This document shows positions 45,252-55,172 of a stretch of 64,000 nucleotides of DNA, piece by piece. Source of the stretch: Tillandsia leiboldiana (taxonomy: Eukaryota > Streptophyta > Magnoliopsida > Poales > Bromeliaceae); contig CM055080.1 in the NCBI GenBank assembly GCA_029204045.2, positions 7,498,761 through 7,562,760 of the forward strand, in the 5' to 3' direction. The notes beneath the pieces were generated by a model. That model was not told the DNA's origin, did not search any database, and saw nothing but the letters and a program-made list of their open reading frames with translations. The position numbers were made by a program, and so were the translations under genes. Each line of letters starts with the position of its first letter. Positions within the stretch are counted from its first letter, which is position 1.

Positions 45252-46570
45252 ACTGCATCCTTAATTCCTTTAAAAATCTCTACACGTAAATCTGACTGAT
45301 TTCTCTTGATATAATCAAGTCGATCTTCTTCAATACATGAGAATGCATCAACCACATATTGTTGAAAAAACTTTCCTCCTCTTAGAAGTGTTTTACCTTC
45401 AAGTATTCTATTTTGAATTCTATAAGCATAAAATTCACGCATAGTAATACATTTTCTGGAGCTAATTTTTTTTTTTGAAGCACAACTATATTTCATCCCT
45501 ATCATAAATCCATCTTCTCCATAAGGAAACAATATAGGTTACTGCATAGCCATGAAAGAAGGATGCAAATCACTAATCCGTTTTAATCCTTCTATTTTAT
45601 GTTCAATTATAATATCTCGTTGTCGGTCAGCATTACCAAAATCACTAACTATTAACCCAGTAATCTCTGAACACGAAGGAGGATTATACTGTGAATTGTC
45701 AGCACGAATACCAATCAACTTTAATCGGATAGGTAGATAATCATTTTCTTTGCAGCGATCCTTGGCCATTCTAAATGATTTCACTATTTCATTTTCATGA
45801 TCAAACATGTCTATAAGTTCCTCGATAATATTTCTATCAATATTTTTTGTATCATTAGATGCATTAAATGCTCTCATTCTATTGTTAATTTCGTTTTCTG
45901 TATCATAAATGTACAATTGAGCAAATTTTGGCCGTTGTCCATCAATAGGAAGCAGAGACCCTATCTTATGATGATTTTGGCCAGTAATCCTGAATACATA
46001 AGGGCCTGGTTTTCTATTAATTTCATTGTCAATTTTTGCCCCAATTGATGTAAATGCAAACATGGAATTGTACACACGAATATTTTGTCCGAAATTTGTG
46101 GATGCACGATTACGATTGTTCTGCAATAAATTGTCCAATAAATTAGGAGTTTATCGCAATAATGGTAGGACTACTTTTCCGTCCCCGCAAAAAATAGAAA
46201 ACCGAGGAACATTGTCATTGCAAGATTTGATCCCTTCGTCGTACCAAAGCAATGCACCACATGATTGGCATTCATATTCTTGCAATCCAAGGTCCAACTG
46301 CTCTATATCATGTCGACTATATGTTGTTGCTTGTGTTGATCTTCTCGTAGTTGAGCGATGCTTGATAATGTCATCGATGGATAATCTATCAACTTTTGAA
46401 TTATATTTCCGTTTTCTTGTCGAAATATATGATGCCTCACAATTCGGTAATAAACTTTCAGTATTGTAATCTGAATTTACTGTTGCGGAAAATTCCACAT
46501 TGTTTCTACGACTATCAAGGACGGACTTTCGAAGTTTACGTCTTTCTCTACATACCGTCGCATAATCCAT
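45252..46570 (-). pseudogene. Helitron Rep-helicase, 5' part, with two nonsense codons
   Basis: Minus strand, ATG at 46570. The N-terminal zinc-finger-like region contains ECQSCGALLWYDE (about 46240-46280), typical of plant Helitron helicases. Next comes the PYVFRITGQNHH...LPIDGQRPKFAQLY region (about 45900-46010) and the FPYGEDGF motif (about 45510-45535). In-frame TAA codons at 46151-46153 and 45539-45541 each interrupt otherwise matching protein. At 45252 the frame enters the LTR insertion and continues at 19970. Both stops fit single-base changes of a sense codon. Confidence 0.9.
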
Positions 46571-48600
46571 ATATTATTTGATGGTTGCCTAAAATGACAA
46601 TAATTATCAAGTGTAAAAATGGAAATAACTATTGTAATAAGTACAAATTCAAATATAAATAACTACAAATAAATAGTAAAAATAATTAACTACCAATACA
46701 CATTAGAAAAAAAAATAAAGTAACATTGTTACTATTACCTAAATGGTCAATTAAGGTCAATAAGTTCACTAAAATTTAGAGGTGTTCCTTTTTTTACATT
46801 ATATTTATTTATTTATTTTTGTCAAATTCTTTACTGAAGTTTGGATTTTACAGTATAGTTTCTACAGCCAATTAAACAATTAATGGGATTTTGAATTGAT
46901 TATTTGGTTACTTATACTTTATCTTCAAACATAAAGTATGACTCGTATATAAATACAGTTAACTTAAGTAACATATATCTTCCAACAGGAACTGAGTAGG
47001 GTCACCCCCGATGAGGTTACTCGCATGCAATATCGTCGCATTTTCGTCAAAGTATATATTTTTTTTCGGGGAATTCACATAAAAAAAATTTTAGGTCATG
47101 AACAGTAGAGATTATTAAAAGAGATGAAAACGGGCCCAGCTCGGCCGGGTACGGCCCATCCGGAATTGACGGGCCGGACTGCCCTATAGATTTAGGCCCG
47201 TACGCCCGACCCATAAAGAGCTTTGGCAGAATAAGTGGGCTCCCTTCTCCCAACATCTACCGGCCTTCACCTTAAAACTTTCCAATTTTATTTATTATTT
47301 TTTATTAAAAAATAATAATAAAAAAAACCATTCATCATGTTCGGTTCGGTTCACGTGCCGGTTCGATTTGAACCTGTTGGAATCCGATTCGATCGTAACA
47401 TAAAAAGAAAAACAAACCTTCTATTTCCCTTTCTATCCTAAACAGTGTTTCATAAAAAAAGGTAAACAAAACTTATATTTCCCATTCTATCCCTAAACAG
47501 TGTTCCGTAAGAAAGGATAAACAAAGCTTCTTTTTCCCTTTCTGTCCCTAAATAGTGTTCCGTAAAAAAGGATAAACAAACCTTTTATTTCTTTTTCTGT
47601 CCCTAAACAGTGTTCCGTAAAAAAGGGTAAACAAACCTTCTATTCTCCTTTCTATCCCTTTTATTCTTCGTGCTTATTTTAAAAATTCTTTAAAAATAAT
47701 GAAAAAATTATCATGTTTATCCCTTAGTGCTTATTTAAAAAAAAATTCTAAAAATATGTATTTCAAAATTTAGTTTGTCTATGAAATCCACATAGAAATC
47801 AAAAAATATTTTTCTGTGAATCCACATCAAAATCAAAAAATATTCTTCTTTCATATTAAAAAAATCTGTAAAAATTCTGCTAAACATTAAAAATTACCAT
47901 ATCCCTTATTTGCTTACCAAAAAAAAACTACTATCACTCACTTAATTCATGTATTTCGTTAGGTAATTAGATCATATGATTAAGAAATTTTGATGAGCCA
48001 GTATGCTCATTTAAAGGAAGTTGTAATGGAAATTCAGAGCAACGATCTAAAGATAGAGTGGATAAACAATAATTTCACAAATCTCATCCTCATGAACTAA
48101 ACAATTTCCAAATTCTATTAGCTTTTCTAACAAATCATGGCGAAGCATAAAAGGAAAATAAGAAGAGAAAGCAACATAATTCTAAGATCAAATAGATAAT
48201 ATAAATTTAAGATATAGAATTAAATGAAATAAATACTTAAATCCTTTAGAGAACAATTCCATTACAACTTACAGTAGAATAGAAGCAAGGCAACAGCAAA
48301 CAGATGTGTAGAATAATCGTTCCAAATTGTCGTCAGTTTCCTAATAGATAAATAACAGAGTTCATTAAAAAAGGGAAAAATAAGCAATCCAAACATGCAA
48401 AGTATAAAGCAGTGTAAAAAAAAGGTAATACATTCATTTTTTTTATTAATAAAAGATAGTACTAATCCTCCTTACAAAGTGACACTTAAAGAAATTATTA
48501 CTCTCAGCTTTGTTAATGTGGATACTCTATTTTTGGTGAGAAAAAATAGAAAGCAGTTCGAGTTGGAAAACAATCAACACGGCAAGAGTTGATTTGGTTA
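46571..48600. other. AT-rich DNA upstream of the Helitron helicase
   Basis: No gene recognised. It holds a GC-richer patch at about 47100-47270, a four-copy ~62-bp tandem repeat (47415-47665), then AT-rich sequence. If the Helitron extends this far it would be its 5' interior. Confidence 0.55.
47415..47665. repeat. ~62-bp tandem repeat, about four copies
   Basis: Units centre on CCCTAAACAGTGTTCCGTAA followed by AAAGGRTAAACAAA and a T/C-rich tail. Divergence between units is moderate. Confidence 0.85.
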
Positions 48601-48616
48601 TAATTCTATTCCCCTT

Positions 48617-48739
48617 TTGCCTCTCGACATAGCATCTTCTTGTAGCCTTAGTTGGCTTAATCCAACTAAACAATGTCTGGATAGTTGTTGGTTAGGGAGG
48701 GATTTGAATGCCATCAACCTGCATCTGCTCTTCCAGGTT

Positions 48740-48794
<55 letters not shown>

Positions 48795-49330
48795 TGCGAG
48801 CAACCATGCACACACACACACACACACACATCCTAGGGGGCACTCAAAGCATTGCTGTATCTTTTAAGGGTATACATGAAATCTTGGACCAAGAATTCAC
48901 ATCATCAAGTTCTGCTTCATTTAGTAGAAACTTGAAGAAAATTGAACAGGAAAGAGACTCAAATAATGTACAATATAGTCAACCACTTATTGTGAAATCT
49001 CTCAAATCATTGAAAACCTCTAAAGAGATCGAGGAAAATGAAGGAAATAATCTTGAAGGAGAAGAAATCAACAGGTTACAACTGAATCCAAGTTCAAATC
49101 TTGAGCATGGAGCTGCTTCACATCAAACTATGTTGAGCTGTACAAATTCTATTTCTAGAGGTGATGATTCAATGATTAGGCTGTCTATAAAAACAGTGCC
49201 AGATATAGTCAAATTGTCATCTAAGAAAACTGTGGATCGTAAATCAGTTCCTAAGGTAAAAGTTTTGTTTAGTTTGAATTTCTTCTTGGTATGCCTGCTT
49301 TTGATTAATCTAATAGGACTAACCACTTAA
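48617..49330 (+). other. Coding-like fragment, unrecognised (possible captured exons)
   Basis: An open frame of 237 codons spans two blocks of normal composition, separated by (CT)n and (CA)n microsatellites. The second block (about 48835-49255) has Ser/Glu/Asn/Lys-rich, non-repetitive codons and ends at a good donor (CCTAAG|GTAAAA). Beyond it the frame continues into intron-like sequence, giving a spurious hydrophobic tail. I do not recognise a domain. It could be an exon of a host gene captured by the Helitron or part of a low-expressed plant gene. Confidence 0.35.
48741..48830. repeat. (CT)n and (CA)n microsatellites
   Basis: About 22 CT units, a GCGCGCG bridge, and about 10 CA units. Confidence 0.95.
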
Positions 49331-50930
49331 CTTTGCATTTTGTGGCACCATTAGTGGTTCTTGGCTACTTGAATCATCTTTTGTTATTCAGTTCAATATT
49401 CAAAATGACCTTTAATCAAGGAAACATTGATCATCTACTTTTATGCATTTTCCATTAATTATGTGGTCCGCTCCCTACCGTGGTGCCTACCAAGCAGAAT
49501 CACTTCTCTTTATCCTTTTCATGATGTATCCCACACCTAAAATATATGGAATTATTTCATAGCATCTAGGCAAAAATTGAAGCTAAACCAGATAGTGGTA
49601 TTATTTCCATTTTATCTGGCAACATGTGCTTGCCTTGATCCATTGAGAACTGTAGATTCAGGTGGCTTGCCAAATTGAACATATGTCATCTGGATCCAGC
49701 TGATATGTTTAGAAAGAATTCTTGGCAAAACTACTTTGTTAAACCATTTAATCATGTTTATTGTACATAAGGTTTTTTTTTTATCAAATACTTAATCTTT
49801 AAGGAGAAATTATAAAATCCATAAGCATTTTTTGCCTTGAGTTGGCTTAATTAATTTGAGCATGACATAATTAGAACTTCGGCAATATTAGGGTGGTTGT
49901 ACTTTGCACTATATATTATGCATAGCTTCCAACATAGAGTTTCTTCATTCTTTATTTTTTCTTGCAGAGAATCAAGGAATAGAAGAAAATATACATTAAA
50001 ATCAAGATCTATAATTAAGTAAAAGAAGAAATAGAAGAAGCAGCAATAATAGAAGCAGCAAGAGCAACAGCAAGTCCTCAAAATAATAGTTTGAAAAGCA
50101 ACACAATCCTTTAAGTTTCCTTAATAGATGCAATTACTTTGTCTTGACAAAAAGCAATAAAAATACATAAGTTATATTGATTCCCAATTCCTAGAACTAT
50201 TAAAAGGAGATCGGCTCAGATCTACATGTCATTAAGCTACATCACAATCCAATAATACAATAGTGTATAAAACTCCTCTCAGTTCATCCTACTCTCTACC
50301 ACCTAATCATTCCTCTTATTCAATGTGCTGGGCCTTATGGATTCTGGTTAAACCAATAAAAAGAAGTCATCATTTTCTAAGAAAAGAGTAAACTTAACTA
50401 TCCAATTGAGCCTTAAACTGAAACATTAAAAAGAAACATAACTATATTAAGATTATCTCGTCATTCCACATAAGGAGGAGGTAAGGAAAATTGTGCGCAG
50501 ATTTTGTGAAGTAAAAGGCGAAAGTTGATGCCGACGTTTATAGTCGATGCCATTTATATAGTCAAACGTAAGCCGTCGAAAAATACACGCCGAACTTGTG
50601 TTTTAGATTACATGTTTGTTTTACATAGTATGATAGTCATGTGTTTTAACTCAATTAACAGACGCATAATATAATATATTAAATGATGAATAGAAAAATA
50701 ATTGTAGATAATAATAAAATTATAATAAAAAAATATCAAAAGTAAACACGATAAGAATAGACAATACAGTAAAATTTGTTAGAAGCACAAAGTTGTATTA
50801 GAACTTACAGTACCACGGAAGCAAAACAATTGTTCCAAATCTCCGTCACTTTCCTGAAAAAGAAAAAAATTACATTAATTAAATAGAAAAAAAAATAAAT
50901 AATATAGAATAAATTATTTTAGCAACATGA
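49331..50930. other. Noncoding AT-rich stretch
   Basis: No gene recognised. Composition is intron-like to about 49960, then A-rich with GCA/AGA runs near 50030-50080. Confidence 0.5.
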
Positions 50931-50934
50931 CTTG

Positions 50935-51310
50935 CGCATGCGGCCTGCGGCGCGCAAGACGACGGTTTGGGGCTTGCGACAGCGCAAAGCTGCGGCTAGC
51001 CCATACGGAGGGGCTGCAGGGGGCGGTGTGCAGTATGGCACGGCGCGCAGGGCATATATAGAATAAATCCTAAGACAGCGATTTGGATCTTCAGGCGGCG
51101 GTGTGCAGCATGGCACGGCGCGCAGGGCATATATAGAATAAATCCTAAGACAACGATTTGGGTCTTGCGGCAGCGCAAAGCTGCATATATAGAATAAATC
51201 CTAAGACGACAGTTTGGGGCTTGCGACAGCGCAAAGCTGCGGCTAGCCCATGCGGAGCGGCTGCAGGCGGCGGTGTGCAGCATGGCACGGCGCGCAGGGC
51301 ATATATATAT
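50935..51310. repeat. GC-rich repeat cassette, four partial units
   Basis: Units share GCGACAGCGCAAAGCTGC, GGCGGTGTGCAGYATGGCAC, GGCGCGCAGGGCATATATAG and AATAAATCCTAAGAC, with different internal deletions. They begin near 50957, 51071, 51149 and 51206. The block ends in (TA)n. Confidence 0.85.
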
Positions 51311-51410
51311 ATATATATATATAATAAATTCTATCTATCTACTTACAGTCAATCTACTTACAATCTACTTACAATCTACTTACAATATCTATTTACAATA
51401 TATAAAAAGG

Positions 51411-53033
51411 GAGTAGGTTATCAGATCTGGAGAAAAATTGCATACTAGATAAGCTATTATATAGATACAAAAAGGAACGGTTACAGTATAGAAAATGACA
51501 CTGCAGAGTTTTTCTCCCACGAAACGGCGACAGAGGAATAGGAAGAGGCGATGTAAGAACCAGCGGCGGTGAGGGGGGGACATCGTGGGAGAAGGAGGAA
51601 GAAGCGGAAACGGAAGCGGAAGCGGAAGCGAAAGAGGATCCGTTCACGACGACAGAGGAATAGGAAGAGGCGATGTAAGAACCGGCGGTGAAGGAGGGAC
51701 ATCGTGGGAGGAGGAGGAAGAAGCGAAAACGGTAGCGTAATAGATGAGCCGACCGGTTCAAGCAAAAAAAAAAAACCAAATAGATGACCGTGTATAGGAC
51801 CGGGTTCAAGCAAAAAAAAAAAAAAAAAAAAAAACAAATAAATGAGCCAAAAAAAAAAAAACTCCAAATAGATGAGCCATAGGACCGGTTCAAGCAAAAA
51901 AAAAAACCTCTCTAATATTTTGCCACGTGGCAGTAAGATGGGAATAATATAAAGGTAAAAACTAAATAGATGACCCGTGTATAGGACCGGGTTCAAGCAA
52001 TAGATGAGCCAAGAAAAAAAAAAAAAAAAAAAAACAAATAGATGAGCCATAGGACCGGCTCAAGCAAAAAAAAAAATGAACCTCTCTGCAAGCCAGATAT
52101 AGGTTAAGAAGAAAAAAAAAAAAACCCAAATACATGAGCCATAGTACCGATTCAAGCAAAAAAAAAAAAAAAAAAAAAAAAGTTGAACCTCTCTAATATT
52201 TTGCCACGTGGCAGTAAGATATGAGGAATAATATAGAGGTATATCAATCTACTTACAATCTACTTACAATATCTATTTACAATATATAAAAAGGGATTAG
52301 GTTATCAGATCTGGAGAAAAATTGCATGCTAGATAAGCTATTATATAGATACAAAAAGGAACGGTTACAGTATAGAAAAGGACACTGCAGAGTTTTTCTC
52401 CCACGAAATGGCTACAAAGGAATAGGAAGAGGCGATATAAGAACCAGCGGCAGTGAGGGAGGGACATCGTGGGAGAAGGAGGAAGAAGCGGAAACGGAAG
52501 CAGAAGCGGAAGCGAAAGAGGATCCGTTCACGGCGACAGAGGAATAGGAAGAGGCGATGTAAGAACCGGCGGTGAGGGAGGGACATCGTGGGAGGAGGAG
52601 GAAGAAGCGAAAACGGGAGCGTAATAGATGAGCCGACCGATTCAAGCAAAAAAAAAAACCAAATAGATGACCGTGTATAGGACCGGGTTCTAGCAAACAG
52701 AAAAAAAAAAAAAAAAAAAACAAATAGATGAGCCAAAAAAAAAAAACTCCAAATAGATGAGCCATAGGACCGATTCAAGCAAAAAAAAAAACCTCTCTAA
52801 TATTTTGCCACGTGGCAGTAAGATGGGAATAATATAGAGGTAAAAACTAAATAGATGACCCGTGTATAGGACCGGGTTCAAGCAATAGATGAGCCAAGAA
52901 AAAAAAAAAAAAAAACAAATAGATGAGCCATAGGACTGGTTCAAGCAAAAAAAAAAAATGAACCTCTCTGCAAGCCAGATATAGGTTAAGAAGAAAAAAA
53001 AAAACCAAATAGATGAGCCATAGTACCGATTCA

Positions 53034-53070
<37 letters not shown>

Positions 53071-54697
53071 GAACCTCTCTAATATTTTGCCACGTGGCAG
53101 TAAGATATGAGGAATAATATAGAGGTATAGATGCTAGATAAGCTATTATATAGATACAAAAAGGAACGGTTAAAGTATGAAAAAGGACACTGCAGAGTTT
53201 TTCTCCCACGAAACGGCTACAGAGGAATAGGAAGAGGCGATGTAAGAACCAGCGGCGGTGAGGGAGGGACATCGTGGGAGAATGAGGAAGAAGCGGAAAC
53301 GGAAGCGGAAGCGGAAGCGGAAGCGAAAGAGGATCCGTTCACAGGCGACAGAGGAATAGGAAGAGGCGATGTAAGAACCGGCGGTGAGGGAGGGACATCG
53401 TGGGAGGAGGAGGAAGAAGCGAAAACGGGAGCGTAATAGATGAGCCGACTGGTTCAAGCAAAAAAAAAAAACCAAATAGATGACCGTGTATAGGACCGGG
53501 TTCTAGCAAACAGAAAAAAAAAAAAAAAAAAAACAAATAGATGAGCCAAAAAAAAAAAAACTCCAAATAGATGAGCCATAGGACTGGTTCAAGCAAAAAA
53601 AAAACCTCTCTAATATTTTGCCACGTGGAGCCATAGGACCGGTTCAAGCAAAAAAAAACCTCTCTAATATTTTGCCACGTGGCAGTAAGATGGGAATAAT
53701 ATAGAGGTAAAAACTAAATAGATGACCCGTGTATAGGACCGGGTTCAAGCAATAGATGAGCCAAGAAAAAAAAAAAAAAACAAATAGATGAGCCATAGGA
53801 CTGGTTCAAGAAAAAAAAAAATGAACCTCTCTGCAAGCCAGATATAGGTTAAGAAGAAAAAAAAAAAAACCAAATAGATGAGCCATAGTACCGATTCAAG
53901 CAAAAAAAAAAAAAAAAAAAAAAAAGTTGAACCTCTCTAATATTTTGCCACGTGGCAGTAAGATATGAGGAATAATATAGAGGTATAGATAGATGCTAGA
54001 TAAGCTATTATATAGATACAAAAAGGAACGGTTAAAGTATAGAAAAGGACACTGCAGAGTTTTTCTCCCACGAAACGGCTACAGAGGAATAGGAAGAGGC
54101 GATGTAAGAACCAGCGGCGGTGAGGGAGGAACATCGTGGGAGAAGGAGGAAGAAGCGGAAACGGAAGCGGAAGCGGAAGCAAAAGAGGATCCGTTCACGG
54201 CGACAGAGGAATAGAAAGAGGCGATGTAAGAACCGACGGTGAGGGAGGGACATCGTGGGAGAAGGAGGAAGAAGCGAAAACGGGAGCGTAATAGATGAGC
54301 CGACCGGTTCAAGCAAAAAAAAAACCAAATAGATGACCGTGTATAGGACCGGGTTCTAGCAAACAGAAAAAAAAAAAAAAAAAAAAAAAAATAGATGAGC
54401 CAAAAAAAAAAAACTCCAAATAGATGAGCCATAGGACCGGTTCAAGCAAAAAAAAACCTCTCTAATATTTTGCCACGTGGCAGTAAGATGGGAATAATAT
54501 AGAGGTAAAAACTAAATAGATGACCCGTGTATAGGACCGGGTTCAAGCAATAGATGAGCCAAGAAAAAAAAAAAAAAAACAAATAGATGAGCCATAGGAC
54601 TGGTTCAAGCAAAAAAAAAAATGAACCTCTCTGCAAGCCAGATATAGGTTAAGAAGGAAAAAAAAAAACCAAATAGATGAGCCATAGTACCGATTCA

Positions 54698-54735
<38 letters not shown>

Positions 54736-54824
54736 GAACCTCTCTAATATTTTGCCACGTGACAGTAAGATATGAGGAATAATATAGAGGTATAGATAGA
54801 TAGATAGATAGATAGATAGATGAC
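51411..54824. repeat. Array of four 0.80-0.88-kb units with nested sub-repeats
   Basis: CTAGATAAGCTATTATATAG recurs at about 51446, 52330, 53135 and 53997 (spacings 884, 805 and 862). Each unit has a ~280-bp purine-rich part (GAAGCGGAAGCG runs, GACATCGTGGGAG) and a part made of shorter repeats: ATAGATGAGCC, ACCGGTTCAAGC, then A9-A30 runs. Each unit also has one or two TGCCACGTGGCA palindromes next to GGAATAATATAGAGGTA. The poly-A runs create Phe-rich minus-strand frames that are not genes. The array ends in (AGAT)n at 54796-54824. Confidence 0.9.
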
Positions 54825-55172
54825 ATCATGCTCTCATCACTAGTCATTTTCAATCTAATTTTTAAAATATTAGTTTTTATCTTAAAAAATAAAATAAAAT
54901 AATTTATTATAAAAAAAAAAAGAAACTTCAGTTGAGCTCGGCTCGTTCAAAGCCGTGAGCTTACTGGCTCGGCTCGGCTCGGCTCGTATCGTTTATTCTC
55001 GGGGTTGAGTTAGATTCGGTGCGCAAGAAAAAGGGTCGGGAAGAGGAAACGGAAGAAGAAGAAGACACGCAAAACGAAGAGGTGCGAAGAGAGAGAGAGA
55101 GGTCGAGAGAGAGAGAGGGAGGGAGAGAGATCGACACGAGAAGCGAAAGGGTTAGGGTTAGGGTTTCCGACG
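54825..55172 (+). promoter_or_regulatory. Probable promoter and 5'UTR of the UPF0183 gene
   Basis: AT-rich sequence changes to (GGCTC)n near 54966-54987, then a purine-rich GA stretch (55085-55130) typical of plant leaders. The transcription start cannot be fixed. Confidence 0.5.
55149..55166 (+). promoter_or_regulatory. Telo-box-like motif just upstream of the start codon
   Basis: GGTTAGGGTTAGGGTTTC contains inverted AAACCCTAA (telo-box) repeats, 7 nt before the ATG at 55173. Telo-boxes near plant gene starts are linked to growth-related expression; a role here is inferred from sequence alone. Confidence 0.5.

Larger units (their letters stand above)
12819..46570 (-). mobile_element. Helitron, minus strand, split by a nested LTR element
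   Basis: The supported minimum runs from a Helitron-type 3' end at 12819 to the start of the Rep-helicase gene at 46570. Components in transcription order are: Rep-helicase 5' part (45252-46570), a 25.3-kb LTR insertion (19971-45251), Rep-helicase 3' part (16657-19970), an RPA-like gene (13927-16517), an unassigned spacer (12860-13926) and the terminus. Plant Helitrons commonly carry both RepHel and RPA-like genes; they transpose by rolling-circle replication and insert between A and T. The 5' end was not identified with confidence and may lie as far as about 54.8 kb. Nonsense and frameshift mutations mean this copy is no longer autonomous. Confidence 0.85.

Noticed and set aside
51393..54636. 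Phe-rich minus-strand frames resembling membrane proteins
   Set aside because: The hydrophobic runs are translated poly-A tracts of the 0.8-kb array.
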